A stretch of DNA of 64,000 bases from a gamma proteobacterium SCGC AAA168-P09 (GTDB lineage Bacteria; Pseudomonadota; Gammaproteobacteria; Magnimaribacterales; D2472), in contig ARRL01000002.1 of NCBI GenBank assembly GCA_000385055.1, positions 26,242 through 90,241 on the forward strand, in the 5' to 3' direction. The notes below the pieces were generated by a model that saw only the letters and a list, made by a program, of their open reading frames with translations, ran no database searches and had not been told where the DNA came from. A program made the position numbers and the translations under genes. Below are positions 17,714-27,505 of the stretch, piece after piece. Positions within the stretch are counted from its first letter, which is position 1, and the number at the start of each line of letters is the position of its first letter.

Positions 17714-19864
17714 ATGAAATCAATTTTTATAAAGCTCTTAATAGCATTACCTGTAATCTATATAGCTTTATTTGCCGGCTTGTGGTCATCAGTAACCGAT
17801 TCTAGGCCAGTGCTTAGTATCTTAGATATGATGAGGTCAGATAGTGCTACTGAAATTATAGATTTTTCATCTGATGAAGAAAAATCATCCAAACCAAAAC
17901 CAAAACCAAATAAAGATAGAAATCCTTATTATGGAGACTTACATGTTCATACCAAGCATTCTTTTGATGCTTACATATTTGGTGTTACAGCTACTCCAAA
18001 TGACGCTTATAGGTATGCTAAAGGAGATGGCATTATGCATCCCATGGGATATGAGATGAAATTACAAGAACCATTAGACTTTTATTCAGTTACTGATCAT
18101 GGTTTTTTCATGGGTATGCTGAATGCTTGGTCAGATACGACTACTGATATATCTCAAAAAGATTTTGCCAAACCTTTTCATGATTTAAACAGGATAGAGA
18201 ATTTGACAACTGAATCTGCTGGACCAAGATCTGCATTATTTAGCGAAATTCTTGGCGGAACTGTTACCCAAACTTATTCAGATTTAAGTCCTAATGTATT
18301 AAAAGCTTGGCTTACAAAAAATACTCAAGCCGCTTTGAAATCTTTTGACTATAAAATTCATAAGTCCGCTTGGGAAGATGTTGCTAGAGCAGCTAATGAG
18401 CATAATGATCCTGGTCATTTCACAACTTTTATTGGGTATGAATTTACAACCTCAACCAATATTGAGGGTGGTAATTTACATAGAAATGTTATTTTTAATT
18501 CATCAAAGGCTCCTATTAGGCCATGGACAAGAATAGATTCAATAAATCCAGAAGATTTATGGACATGGCAAGATAAATTACGTGATAAGGGTGTTGATAC
18601 AGTTTCAATACCTCATAACCCCAATGGATCAAATGGTCAGATGTTTGAAATGGAAACATTTTACTCTGACCCAATTAATAGAGAATATGCTGAAAAAAGA
18701 ATGCGAAATGAGCCTTTGGTTGAGGTTACTCAAGTGAAAGGTACTTCAGAGACACATCCTTTGCTTTCACCAGATGATGAATGGGCTGACTTTGAGATAA
18801 TGGATGTAAGAGTAGGGAGTAGGCCACCAACTTTTAGTAGACCATATGGTAGTTATGTTAGAGAAGCTTATTTAAATGGATTGACACTAGAATTTACTAA
18901 GCAAGGCAACCCATATAAATTTGGTCTTATTGGTTCCTCTGATACTCATACTGGTGCTGGAGCCTTCGATGAATCAAATTATTGGTCTAAGGTTGGTATT
19001 TTGGATGGTGATCCTGAAAATAGAGGATCTTCTCCACTCACCCAAGAGAATATTCAAAGAATGGATGACTACATGAGAGCATTTAATCAACCAAGAAGTA
19101 CTGTTTCATTAGAACAAGGTGAATATGCAAACACTGGTTTTACTCAATGGGGCGCATCAGGTTTGGCTGCTGTTTGGGCAGAAGAAAATACTAGAGATTC
19201 AATATTTAAAGCTTTCAAAAGAAAAGAAACTTTTGCAACAACAGGAACTCGTATTGCTGTCCGTTTCTTTGGAGGCTATAACTTATCTAGCATAGATTTA
19301 AATTCTGAGATGCTCGTTAGTCAAGCCTATCAAAATGGAGTCACTATGGGTTCGGATCTCGTTGGTGATGGTGATAAAGCCCCTGAGTTTATTGTTTGGG
19401 CACAAAGAGACAAAAATGGTGCACCACTTCAAAGAGTCCAGATTATAAAGGGTTGGTCTGATGCTTCAGGAAGAGGGCATGAAAAAGTTTTTGATGTTGT
19501 TTGTTCTGATGGTCTTCAAGTTGATCCAGTAACAAATAGATGCCCAGATAATGGAGCTAAAGTAAATATCAATGATTGTTCTATAACTAAAAACGTGGGT
19601 TCAGCAGAATTAAAAGCTAGCTGGGTAGACCCAGAATTTGATAACGAAACTAAATCTTTCTATTATGCAAGAGTGTTAGAAAATCCTACCTGTAGGTGGA
19701 GTACATGGGATGCAATAAGTAGAGGCTTTAAGCCACGTGAAGATCTGCACGATACTATTCAAGAAAGAGCATGGTCATCACCTATATGGTATATTCCACC
19801 AGCAAGTGATGTTGATGTTGTTCCTCTTGGAGGAACAGTAAGAATGATTAATTTAAGTACTTAA
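17714..19864 (+). CDS. DUF3604 domain protein (PHP-like fold), membrane-anchored or exported
   Basis: A 716-residue protein with an N-terminal hydrophobic segment (residues about 4-24), then a linker rich in Lys-Pro, then the DUF3604 body starting NPYYGDLHVHTKHSFDAY. Metal-binding-like motifs of the PHP superfamily are visible: HVHTKHS, SVTDHGFF, IPHNPN and SDTHTG. A C-terminal domain carries four Cys residues. I chose ATG 17714, with GGGGAG upstream, over TTG 17699. A hydrolase role is inferred from the fold; no substrate is established. It heads a trio with a parvulin and a HupE-like protein. Confidence 0.85.
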   Translation: MKSIFIKLLIALPVIYIALFAGLWSSVTDSRPVLSILDMMRSDSATEIIDFSSDEEKSSKPKPKPNKDRNPYYGDLHVHTKHSFDAYIFGVTATPNDAYRYAKGDGIMHPMGYEMKLQEPLDFYSVTDHGFFMGMLNAWSDTTTDISQKDFAKPFHDLNRIENLTTESAGPRSALFSEILGGTVTQTYSDLSPNVLKAWLTKNTQAALKSFDYKIHKSAWEDVARAANEHNDPGHFTTFIGYEFTTSTNIEGGNLHRNVIFNSSKAPIRPWTRIDSINPEDLWTWQDKLRDKGVDTVSIPHNPNGSNGQMFEMETFYSDPINREYAEKRMRNEPLVEVTQVKGTSETHPLLSPDDEWADFEIMDVRVGSRPPTFSRPYGSYVREAYLNGLTLEFTKQGNPYKFGLIGSSDTHTGAGAFDESNYWSKVGILDGDPENRGSSPLTQENIQRMDDYMRAFNQPRSTVSLEQGEYANTGFTQWGASGLAAVWAEENTRDSIFKAFKRKETFATTGTRIAVRFFGGYNLSSIDLNSEMLVSQAYQNGVTMGSDLVGDGDKAPEFIVWAQRDKNGAPLQRVQIIKGWSDASGRGHEKVFDVVCSDGLQVDPVTNRCPDNGAKVNINDCSITKNVGSAELKASWVDPEFDNETKSFYYARVLENPTCRWSTWDAISRGFKPREDLHDTIQERAWSSPIWYIPPASDVDVVPLGGTVRMINLST

Positions 19865-19887
19865 ATTTAATAATTTTAGATAATAGA

Positions 19888-20682
19888 TTGAAATACAAAG
19901 TATTAATATTTTTTGTTATAGGTATTTGTTTGTATGTGATTGATACGGCAATGAATGCTGATAAAGATAAAAGTATATTCATATCAGATCAAGAGATCCT
20001 TAGTTTAATTAGCGCATGGAAATCACAAGTTGGTAGAGATCCGTCAAATGATGAGCTAGCAAGAATAATAAATAATTTAGTTGATGAAGAAATTCTCTAT
20101 AGAGAAGCTCTTCTTTTGGGACTAGATCAAGAAGATACAATTATAAAAAGGCGCCTTGCTCAAAAAATTTCATTTTTAAAAGAAGAATCAATCCTTGAGA
20201 TTCCCTCTGCAAAAGAACTAAACAAGTATTATGAAAATAACAAAGATAAGTACTTTATTGAATCCTCATTCACATTCACACATTATTATTTTTCAGAAAA
20301 TAACAACTCCCTTGAGAGATCTCAACAAGCATTAAAAGCTCTGCAAGAAAATAGTACTTTCAAATCTGATCCATTCTATTTAGGTAAAGCATTTGCAAAT
20401 GAGCCCTATAGAAATATCGAAAGTAACTTTGGAATAGAGTTTGCAACAAATTTTATAAACCTTGCACCTCAAAAATGGTCGAAACCTATCAGATCAACAT
20501 ATGGACACCATATTGTTTATATAAACTCCATCAATCCAGGATATATTCCTGAAATAGAAGAGGTATTAAGACAGGTAGAGGTTGATTTCTTACAGATGAA
20601 AAGAGAGCAGGCGGTAAAAGGGTTTTTAAACAATATCAGATCAGAATACACAATTTTCATAAATCCAGATCTTAAATTTTAA
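19888..20682 (+). CDS. Parvulin-type peptidyl-prolyl isomerase (PpiC/SurA-like)
   Basis: A 264-residue protein starting at TTG 19888. It has an N-terminal hydrophobic anchor (residues 4-18), a helical chaperone-like part (EILSLISAWKSQVGRDPSNDE, LVDEEILYREALLLGL) as in SurA/PpiD, and a degenerate parvulin domain ending KWSKPIRSTYGHHIVYI. It probably sits in the periplasm, facing the DUF3604 protein. It ends one base into the next gene's start (TAATG), so the trio is likely one operon. Isomerase activity is uncertain because the domain is divergent. Confidence 0.8.
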   Translation: MKYKVLIFFVIGICLYVIDTAMNADKDKSIFISDQEILSLISAWKSQVGRDPSNDELARIINNLVDEEILYREALLLGLDQEDTIIKRRLAQKISFLKEESILEIPSAKELNKYYENNKDKYFIESSFTFTHYYFSENNNSLERSQQALKALQENSTFKSDPFYLGKAFANEPYRNIESNFGIEFATNFINLAPQKWSKPIRSTYGHHIVYINSINPGYIPEIEEVLRQVEVDFLQMKREQAVKGFLNNIRSEYTIFINPDLKF

Positions 20683-21632
20683 TGAAAAAATTATTATCTT
20701 TTTTTCTATTAATTAGTTCTCTCAATCTTTTATCACATGAATTTAATCCGGCTCATTTAATTATTGATCAGTCTGATACTAATCAAAATTCTTATGATGC
20801 TATTTGGATGTATCCGTTTAAAAATATTGGAAAAAGAGCTGATGTAATATTTCCAGATACATGTACGCCAATAGGCTCAGATCCATTTGTTCAAGGTAAG
20901 TATATTATTGAAAAAATTACTCTTGAATGTACTGAGAATATTAAAGGCAGATTTATAGAAATTGTTAATCTAAGTGTTTTAACTGATGCACTAGTAACTA
21001 TAAATTTTAATGATGATACCTATGAAGGGTTGATTAATGTTCAAAAAAATAAAATAGAAATCCCATTAGTTGAGCAATATTATCCAACAGCATATTTATA
21101 CCTTGGAGTTGGTCATTTATTTGATGGACTTGATCATATTTTATTTATATTCGGTTTATTATTTTGTATTAGCGGTCTAGTAAATATTATAAAAACTATA
21201 ACTGCATTTACTGTCGCTCACAGCATTACTTTAGGTCTTTCTGTCTATGACATCATTTATCTACCTCAAGGCACAGTAGAGGCTCTTATTGCACTTACAA
21301 TAGTCTATTTAGCCTTAGAAATTAATGATAGTGATAAACAGCTAAAAACACCCTGGTTAATGGCTTTTAGCTTTGGCTTACTTCATGGCCTGGGTTTTGC
21401 AGGAGCATTGAGCGATATAGGGATTGCCAGCGATCAAATGCTATTATCATTACTGTTTTTTAATGTTGGTATTGAATTAGCCCAAATAGCACTAATCCCA
21501 ATTCCTCTGATATTAATTTATGCAGCTTCAAAGATTAATTTTCAGAATTATCTGCAAATAACAGCAAGTTTATGCATCGGCGGTATGGGTTTTTATTGGT
21601 TTATAGATCGTGTAATTGGTATCATTCTTTAA
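20682..21632 (+). CDS. HupE/UreJ-family membrane protein
   Basis: A 316-residue protein with a signal peptide (about residues 1-19), an extracytoplasmic N-terminal domain with two Cys near residues 60 and 86, and six membrane helices. The second half shows GVGHLFDGLDHILFIFGLL, TAFTVAHSITLGL and GLLHGLGFAGAL, the His-rich metal-binding motifs of the HupE/UreJ_2 family. Members carry nickel, cobalt or other divalent metals, but in this subgroup the role is unproven. It is translationally coupled to the parvulin gene. Confidence 0.82.
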   Translation: MKKLLSFFLLISSLNLLSHEFNPAHLIIDQSDTNQNSYDAIWMYPFKNIGKRADVIFPDTCTPIGSDPFVQGKYIIEKITLECTENIKGRFIEIVNLSVLTDALVTINFNDDTYEGLINVQKNKIEIPLVEQYYPTAYLYLGVGHLFDGLDHILFIFGLLFCISGLVNIIKTITAFTVAHSITLGLSVYDIIYLPQGTVEALIALTIVYLALEINDSDKQLKTPWLMAFSFGLLHGLGFAGALSDIGIASDQMLLSLLFFNVGIELAQIALIPIPLILIYAASKINFQNYLQITASLCIGGMGFYWFIDRVIGIIL

Positions 21633-21654
21633 TAATTTCCTAATACCTAAGAAA

Positions 21655-22854
21655 ATGCTTAATTTTTTAAATACAAATATTTTGCTCTGTGTTACAGGTG
21701 GTATAGCTGCATATAAGTCTGCAGAAATTATTCGCTTATTTAAAAAAGATGGTGCAGAGGTAAGGGTTATCATGACAGAATCTGCAAAAGAGTTTATAAC
21801 GCCATTGACCCTTCAAGCTGTTTCTGGAAATGAAATACATGATTCATTGTTAGATGTAAAAGCTGAATCTGCAATGGGCCACATAGAATTAGCTAAATGG
21901 GCAGATATTATTTTAATTGCACCTTGTACAGCAGAATCTTTGGCAAAGATAACTCATGGTAGAGCGGACGATTTAATGGGTTCTGTAATTCTAGCTTCAA
22001 AGGCACCTACTTTTATAGCACCTGCAATGAATACAACAATGTGGCTTGATAAAAGTACCCAAGAAAATTTTCAAACACTTGTATCTAGAGGTATTAACTT
22101 CATTGGTCCAGACGAGGGTGAGCAGGCTTGTGGCGATGTTGGGCCCGGAAGGCTTGTTGAGCCTGAAAAAATAATTGAGTTAATTAAATCTGATCTACAT
22201 AAAGGGCCTTTATCTGGAAAAACTATAACTATTACTGCTGGTCCAACAAGAGAACAAATAGATCCTGTAAGGTATATATCAAATAATAGCTCAGGAAAAA
22301 TGGGTTATGCTCTTGCAGACGCGGCAAGGCTTCAAGGCGCAAATGTAAATCTAGTTAGCGGTCCCGTATCTTTAACAGCTAATAAAGGAATAAATTTATT
22401 TAAAATTAATTCGGCTGATGAAATGCTTAATAAGGTTTTTGAATGTATGGAGTCATCTGATATTTTCATATCCTGTGCAGCTGTTGCTGATTTCAAACCT
22501 ACCAATTATTCAAATACCAAAATTAAAAAAGAGGATTCAGAAAATCTTGAAATTAATTTACAAAAAAATCACGATATTTTATCTGAAGTGTCTAAGCGAC
22601 ATAGTTCGGCTTATATTGTTGGGTTTGCTGCGGAGACTTCAAATGTAAATGATAATGCAAACAAAAAATTGAATTCAAAAAACCTTAATATGATAATTTC
22701 AAACGATGTATCAGATAAATCAATTGGGTTTGATTCGGATGATAATGAGGTCCATGTCATTACAAAAAATGAAACTATTTTTCTTAAAAAAAATAAAAAA
22801 ATTAAAATTGCTCGCGAAATATTAAATATAATTGCTTTAAATACTAAATCTTAA
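21655..22854 (+). CDS. coaBC: Bifunctional phosphopantothenoylcysteine decarboxylase/phosphopantothenate-cysteine ligase
   Basis: A 399-residue CoaBC. The N-terminal flavoprotein decarboxylase begins NILLCVTGGIAAYKSAEIIR and has PAMNTTMW and the active-site Cys in GEQACGDVGPGRLVEP. The C-terminal synthase begins GKTITITAGPTREQIDPVRYI. The reactions turn 4'-phosphopantothenate plus Cys into 4'-phosphopantetheine. ATG 21655 fits the family N terminus; a GTG at 21616 would add 13 residues and overlap hupE. The next genes encode PanB, PanC and PanD, so pantothenate and CoA synthesis are grouped. Confidence 0.95.
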   Translation: MLNFLNTNILLCVTGGIAAYKSAEIIRLFKKDGAEVRVIMTESAKEFITPLTLQAVSGNEIHDSLLDVKAESAMGHIELAKWADIILIAPCTAESLAKITHGRADDLMGSVILASKAPTFIAPAMNTTMWLDKSTQENFQTLVSRGINFIGPDEGEQACGDVGPGRLVEPEKIIELIKSDLHKGPLSGKTITITAGPTREQIDPVRYISNNSSGKMGYALADAARLQGANVNLVSGPVSLTANKGINLFKINSADEMLNKVFECMESSDIFISCAAVADFKPTNYSNTKIKKEDSENLEINLQKNHDILSEVSKRHSSAYIVGFAAETSNVNDNANKKLNSKNLNMIISNDVSDKSIGFDSDDNEVHVITKNETIFLKKNKKIKIAREILNIIALNTKS

Positions 22855-22856
22855 CT

Positions 22857-23672
22857 ATGTCAGCTCAATCAGATAAAAAGCAAATTACATTATCTTCATT
22901 AAAAAAGATGAAAGAGCAGGGTAAAAAATTTACTTGCTTAACATCTTATGAATCTACACTAACTTCAAAAATATGCGATGCAGGAGTAGATGTTGTGCTC
23001 GTTGGTGATAGTCTTGGTATGGTTATTCAAGGCCATGACAGTACGCTACCGGTAACAATGGATCAGTTGGTTTATCACTTAGAATGCGTGGTTAAAGGCA
23101 ACAAAGGAGCTCATATAATGGCTGATATGCCTTTTATGAGCTATGCAACTGATGATATGGGTCTTGAGAATGCAAAAAGACTCATGCAAGCAGGTGCAAA
23201 TTCAATAAAAATTGAGGGCGGTGAATGGATTTCTAAAATGGCATCTATGTTAGCTGATAGGGGAATACCTGTATGTGCACATATGGGTCTAACTCCTCAG
23301 GCTATAAATAGAATAGGCGGTAACTTTGTTCAAGGTAGAAATCCAGAAAAACATGAATTGATTATAAGTGAAGCTAAGTCACTCGAAGAAGCTGGTGCCT
23401 CATTATTACTTCTTGAGTGTGTGCCTGATGCGCTGACAAAATTAATTATGAATGAAATATCAATTCCTGTAATTGGTATTGGTGCTGGATCATCTACTGA
23501 TGGGCAAGTAATGGTTGTTCATGATTTGCTTGGTATTTCATGTTTAGATAAGTTGCCAAAATTTGTAAAAAACTTTATGGAAGATTCAAGCTCAATTCAA
23601 GAAGCTTTAGCTAATTATGTAAAAGATGTTAAATCTGGAAATTTCCCTGCTAAAGAACATACTTTTTATTAA
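22857..23672 (+). CDS. panB: 3-methyl-2-oxobutanoate hydroxymethyltransferase
   Basis: A 271-residue PanB, with TCLTSYESTLTSKICDAGVD, VLVGDSLGMVIQGHDSTLPVT (metal-binding Asp) and IKIEGGEWI, then CAHMGLTPQ and IPVIGIGAGSSTDGQVMV. It transfers a hydroxymethyl group from methylene-THF to 2-oxoisovalerate, giving ketopantoate, the first committed step towards pantothenate. It starts two bases after coaBC and is followed six bases later by panC. Confidence 0.96.
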   Translation: MSAQSDKKQITLSSLKKMKEQGKKFTCLTSYESTLTSKICDAGVDVVLVGDSLGMVIQGHDSTLPVTMDQLVYHLECVVKGNKGAHIMADMPFMSYATDDMGLENAKRLMQAGANSIKIEGGEWISKMASMLADRGIPVCAHMGLTPQAINRIGGNFVQGRNPEKHELIISEAKSLEEAGASLLLLECVPDALTKLIMNEISIPVIGIGAGSSTDGQVMVVHDLLGISCLDKLPKFVKNFMEDSSSIQEALANYVKDVKSGNFPAKEHTFY

Positions 23673-23678
23673 AATAAT

Positions 23679-24491
23679 TTGAAAATTATAACCGCATATC
23701 AAGAATTTAAAGATTTTAGAAATAGCATAGAATCAGTTTCTTTTGTTCCCACAATGGGAAATTTACATAATGGCCATATGGCACTAATAGACAAAGCAAA
23801 GTCCTATGATTCTCATGTAGTTGCCTCAATATTTATAAACCCACTTCAATTTAATGACGCTAGCGATTTTAATAATTACCCTAAATCTATTGATGATGAT
23901 ATTGCTATTTTATCTGAACATGGTTGTGATTCTTTATTCATTCCTGATTCTTCAATACTTGAGGATATTGAAGAGATAAAAGCACCAGATAAAGCTTTAT
24001 ATCTTTGTGGAATGAATAGACCGGGCCATTTCGATGGTGTTTTGACCATAGTTAATAAATTATTCAAAATAATCAAACCATCTAGATCCTTTTTTGGAAA
24101 GAAAGATTTCCAGCAATTAACCTTAATAAGCAATTTTGTTAAAGAAAATAATTTACCTATAGAAATCATAAGTGTTGATACTGTGAGAGAGCAAAATGGA
24201 TTAGCAATGTCATCTAGAAATAATAGATTATCTGAATCTGATAGAGAAAAAGCTTCGAAACTTTATAAAACTCTTAATGTGATTAAAGAAAATTCATATA
24301 ACTTATCTTATGAATTAATTAATAAACATAAAGATGAGTTAATTCAACAAGGCTTTGTTGTTGATTATTTATCAGCTTGCAGTCCTGATAGTTTAAAAAA
24401 TCTTGAAGATTTTAACTCAAGACCAATATTAGTTGCTATTGCAGCATCTATTAGTGGAATTAGGCTCATTGATAATATATTAATCGACTAG
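23679..24491 (+). CDS. panC: Pantoate-beta-alanine ligase
   Basis: A 270-residue PanC starting at TTG 23679. It shows FVPTMGNLHNGHMALI with the HxGH nucleotide-binding motif, SIFINPLQFN, the GRPGHFDGVLTIV-type stretch (here NRPGHFDGVLTIVNKLF), FFGKKDFQQL and MSSRNNRLSES, the KMSKS-like loop. It joins pantoate to beta-alanine using ATP. It is in the order panB-panC-panD. Confidence 0.95.
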   Translation: MKIITAYQEFKDFRNSIESVSFVPTMGNLHNGHMALIDKAKSYDSHVVASIFINPLQFNDASDFNNYPKSIDDDIAILSEHGCDSLFIPDSSILEDIEEIKAPDKALYLCGMNRPGHFDGVLTIVNKLFKIIKPSRSFFGKKDFQQLTLISNFVKENNLPIEIISVDTVREQNGLAMSSRNNRLSESDREKASKLYKTLNVIKENSYNLSYELINKHKDELIQQGFVVDYLSACSPDSLKNLEDFNSRPILVAIAASISGIRLIDNILID

Positions 24492-24538
24492 CTATATCCT
24501 TTAAATATTCTTAATAATTACTTATACTTCGCATCGTT

Positions 24539-24928
24539 ATGTTAAAAACATTACTTAAATCAAAGCTTCACAGAATCAACGTTACTCAAGTTGAGCTTGA
24601 CTATGAGGGCTCATGCGCTGTTGATCAAGACTTCTTAAATGCTGCAGGAATGCAGGAATATGAAAGAGTAGACGTTTATAACGTTACTAATGGTGAAAGA
24701 TTTTCAACGTATCTAATATTGGCAGAACCTGGATCAAAAACACTATCAGTTAATGGTGCAGCAGCTCATAAAGTATCTTTAAATGATATTGTCATTATTT
24801 GCACCTATGGAGAGTTCGATAAAATTGAAGCAGCCAATCATCAGCCAACATTAGTATATTTTGATAAGAATAATAATATTACTGATATTAAAAACTCTAT
24901 TCCGGAACAAAAGCTACATTCTGTATAG
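24539..24928 (+). CDS. panD: Aspartate 1-decarboxylase (pyruvoyl enzyme)
   Basis: A 129-residue PanD precursor. The self-cleavage site Gly24-Ser25 is seen in DYEGSCAVD at exactly the family position; cleavage makes the pyruvoyl group on Ser25. Other marks are YNVTNGERFSTY (about 58-69) and the NGAAAHKV loop. It makes beta-alanine for PanC. A -10-like TATACT stands about 20 bases upstream, so it might also have its own promoter. Confidence 0.96.
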   Translation: MLKTLLKSKLHRINVTQVELDYEGSCAVDQDFLNAAGMQEYERVDVYNVTNGERFSTYLILAEPGSKTLSVNGAAAHKVSLNDIVIICTYGEFDKIEAANHQPTLVYFDKNNNITDIKNSIPEQKLHSV

Positions 24929-24955
24929 TTAAATAAACATTGACCACTGTCCTTG

Positions 24956-24984
24956 TTGTCTGTACCCTTTGGCCAAACTATAAC
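24956..24984 (+). promoter_or_regulatory. Probable sigma-70 promoter of the DEAD-box helicase gene
   Basis: TTGTCT (24956-24961) and TATAAC (24979-24984) are separated by 17 bases. The helicase ATG is 10 bases downstream of the -10 box, so the mRNA leader would be very short. An alternative -35 TTGACC stands at 24940. Confidence 0.5.
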
Positions 24985-24994
24985 AAAGAATTAA

Positions 24995-26218
24995 ATGAAA
25001 TTTGATGATTTAAAATTATCAGACCCAATATTAAGGTCATTAAAAGATCAAGACTATAAAGAACCAACCCCTATCCAGGCAGAGGTTATTCCTGCAATTT
25101 TAAATAAAAGTGACATAATGGCTGCTGCTCAAACTGGAACAGGTAAAACTGCAGCTTTCGTCCTTCCAACTCTCAGCATTTTATCTAACCCAAAAAATAA
25201 TTATAAAGGTCACCAGTTAAGAGCTTTAATACTTACACCTACAAGGGAGCTTGCTGCTCAGGTAAGAGAAAGCGTTAATACATATAGCAAATATTTAAGT
25301 ATCAGATCGACAGCTGTATATGGCGGCGCAAGAATTCATAATCAAAAATTAAAACTAAAAAAAGGTGTAGATGTATTAGTTGCCACCCCAGGAAGACTTT
25401 TAGATTTATATAACCAAAAATCAGTAAATTTTAAAAATATTGAAATATTAGTTCTTGATGAGGCTGATCAAATGCTCGATATGGGTTTTATCCATGATAT
25501 AAAGAAAATAGCTAGCTTACTGCCAGAGAGAAGACAAAATTTAATGTTTACGGCTACTTTTTCAAACTCTTTTAGATCTCTAGCAAAAGAAATGGCTGAT
25601 AAAGCTATTGAAGTATCCGTTACATCTGACAATGAAACTGGAGAAAATATTGAACACTATGTTCATCCTGTTGATAAATCTAGAAAAGCAGAACTGTTAA
25701 TTGAACTAATTGAGACTCAAAACTGGGATCAGGCACTTGTTTTTACAAGAACAAAGCATGGTGCTGATAGATTGCAAAAACAACTTGATAGGGTTGAAAT
25801 TAAATCTCAGGCAATTCATGGAAATAAGACTCAAAATAATAGAATGAAAGCTTTAGATGCATTTAAGAATAATAGAATTAAAATTCTAGTTGCAACTGAT
25901 GTAGCTGCAAGAGGTATAGATATTAAAAAAATGTCTCAAGTGATAAATTTTGATGTCCCAACTGTTGCAAAAGATTATATTCATAGAATTGGAAGAACGG
26001 GAAGGGCTGGCGACAAAGGAAAGGCAATTACATTAGTTAGCGCTGATGAATTTAGATTATTAAGAGATATTGAAAAACTTCTTAATCAAAAACTTGAAAG
26101 AATTGAAATAGAAGGTTTTGAGCCAGAGCATGTTATTCCACTAAAGGAAAAACCCCCTAAAAAGAAGTTTAATAATAAAGCTGGTTTTAGAAAAAGGAAA
26201 AGAAGTAGAAAGGGGTAA
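24995..26218 (+). CDS. DEAD-box ATP-dependent RNA helicase (RhlE-like)
   Basis: A 407-residue helicase with all core motifs: Q motif PTPIQAEVIPA, motif I AAQTGTGKT, Ia PTRELAAQ, Ib TPGRLLD, II VLDEADQM, III TATFS (TAT in place of the common SAT), IV LVFTRTK, V ATDVAARGID and VI HRIGRTGRAG. A short basic tail (KKKFNNKAGFRKRKRSRKG) probably binds RNA. The family remodels structured RNA in ribosome assembly and mRNA decay. The RhlE assignment rests on length and tail and is moderate. Confidence 0.9.
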   Translation: MKFDDLKLSDPILRSLKDQDYKEPTPIQAEVIPAILNKSDIMAAAQTGTGKTAAFVLPTLSILSNPKNNYKGHQLRALILTPTRELAAQVRESVNTYSKYLSIRSTAVYGGARIHNQKLKLKKGVDVLVATPGRLLDLYNQKSVNFKNIEILVLDEADQMLDMGFIHDIKKIASLLPERRQNLMFTATFSNSFRSLAKEMADKAIEVSVTSDNETGENIEHYVHPVDKSRKAELLIELIETQNWDQALVFTRTKHGADRLQKQLDRVEIKSQAIHGNKTQNNRMKALDAFKNNRIKILVATDVAARGIDIKKMSQVINFDVPTVAKDYIHRIGRTGRAGDKGKAITLVSADEFRLLRDIEKLLNQKLERIEIEGFEPEHVIPLKEKPPKKKFNNKAGFRKRKRSRKG

Positions 26219-26230
26219 GCGAGAAGGAGT

Positions 26231-27460
26231 ATGGGCAAAGCAAATCAATCTTATGATGTAATCATCTTGGGTGGAGGAGCTGGTGGATTATTTGCTGCAA
26301 TCGTAGCAGCTAAAAAAGATAAAAAAGTCCTAGTTCTAGAGAAATCTAATAAAGTTGGTAAGAAAATATTAATGTCTGGAGGCGGTAGATGTAATTTTAC
26401 TAATCAATTTACATCTCCTGAAAATTTCTTATCCAAAAATAGTCATTTTTGTAAGTCTGCTTTATCTCAATACACAGCTGATGATTTTATAGATATGGTT
26501 AAAAGTCATAACATTGATTATGAGACAAGAAAGCATGGACAGCTTTTTTGTATTAACTCTTCAAAAGATATTTTGGAGATGTTACTTAAAGAATGTGAAA
26601 AAAATAAAGTTAATATCATAACCAATGCTGTTACTTCAATAATTGAATATCACGAAGACAAAAAATTCTATAAATTGAATACCAAAATTGAAAACAAAAA
26701 AGACAGCTACTCAATAGAATTTAGCTCATCTTCATTGATTGTTGCAACTGGAGCTCTTTCAGTGCCCAGCCTTGGCGGAAGTGGTTTTGGTTACGATATT
26801 GCAAAGCAATTCAATTTAGAGGTTACAGAGCTTCAAGCAGGACTTGTTCCTTTTATGTTTAGTGATTCCACTAAAGATTTTTGCGCATCATTATCGGGTG
26901 TCTCGCATAAGGTGAATGCATCTTGTAACAATAAAACTTTTAGCGAAGATATCTTATTTACTCATAGGGGTTTAAGCGGACCTGTGATATTACAAATTTC
27001 TAATTATTGGAAACTCGGTGATTCATTAAAAATAAATCTTTTGCCTGAAAAAATAGCATCTGATTATATTAAGGAAATAAAAACTAATAATCCTAAACAA
27101 TTATTAAAATCTATTTTAACTCCCTTAATGCCTAAGGCATTGGTTGCAGAATTAGAAATACTATTATGGAATGACTTTAAATCTAAACCAATTGGTGAAT
27201 GGCCGAATATCCAAATAGAAAAAATTGGTAATCTTCTTAATAATTGGACTCTTAAACCAGCTGCCACAGAGGGATATAGAACAGCTGAAGTAACTCTGGG
27301 TGGCGTCAATACAGACTATATAAGTTCTAAAACCATGGAAGTTAAAAACCAAAGAGGCTTATATTTTATTGGCGAAGTCCTTGATGTAACAGGTCATCTA
27401 GGTGGTTTTAATTTTCAATGGGCGTGGGCCTCTGCTTATGCTGCTGGAAATGACATCTAG
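26231..27460 (+). CDS. NAD(P)/FAD-dependent oxidoreductase, BaiN/HI0933 family
   Basis: A 409-residue flavoprotein with the Rossmann start VIILGGGAGGLFAAIVA, then KVGKKILMSGGGRCNFTN, the conserved GRCN motif of this family, then TGALSVPSLGGSGFGYDIA, LFTHRGLSGPVILQIS and the FAD-contacting end GEVLDVTGHLGGFNFQWAWASAYAAG. The biochemical role of most HI0933-like proteins is unknown; some reduce bile-acid intermediates. The start has a clear AGAAGGAG ribosome site. It follows the helicase gene by 12 bases. Confidence 0.9.
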   Translation: MGKANQSYDVIILGGGAGGLFAAIVAAKKDKKVLVLEKSNKVGKKILMSGGGRCNFTNQFTSPENFLSKNSHFCKSALSQYTADDFIDMVKSHNIDYETRKHGQLFCINSSKDILEMLLKECEKNKVNIITNAVTSIIEYHEDKKFYKLNTKIENKKDSYSIEFSSSSLIVATGALSVPSLGGSGFGYDIAKQFNLEVTELQAGLVPFMFSDSTKDFCASLSGVSHKVNASCNNKTFSEDILFTHRGLSGPVILQISNYWKLGDSLKINLLPEKIASDYIKEIKTNNPKQLLKSILTPLMPKALVAELEILLWNDFKSKPIGEWPNIQIEKIGNLLNNWTLKPAATEGYRTAEVTLGGVNTDYISSKTMEVKNQRGLYFIGEVLDVTGHLGGFNFQWAWASAYAAGNDI

Positions 27461-27505
27461 CGCTTAGTAAATCTTCTGATACACTAGCTTTTTTACGACT
27501 TCACA

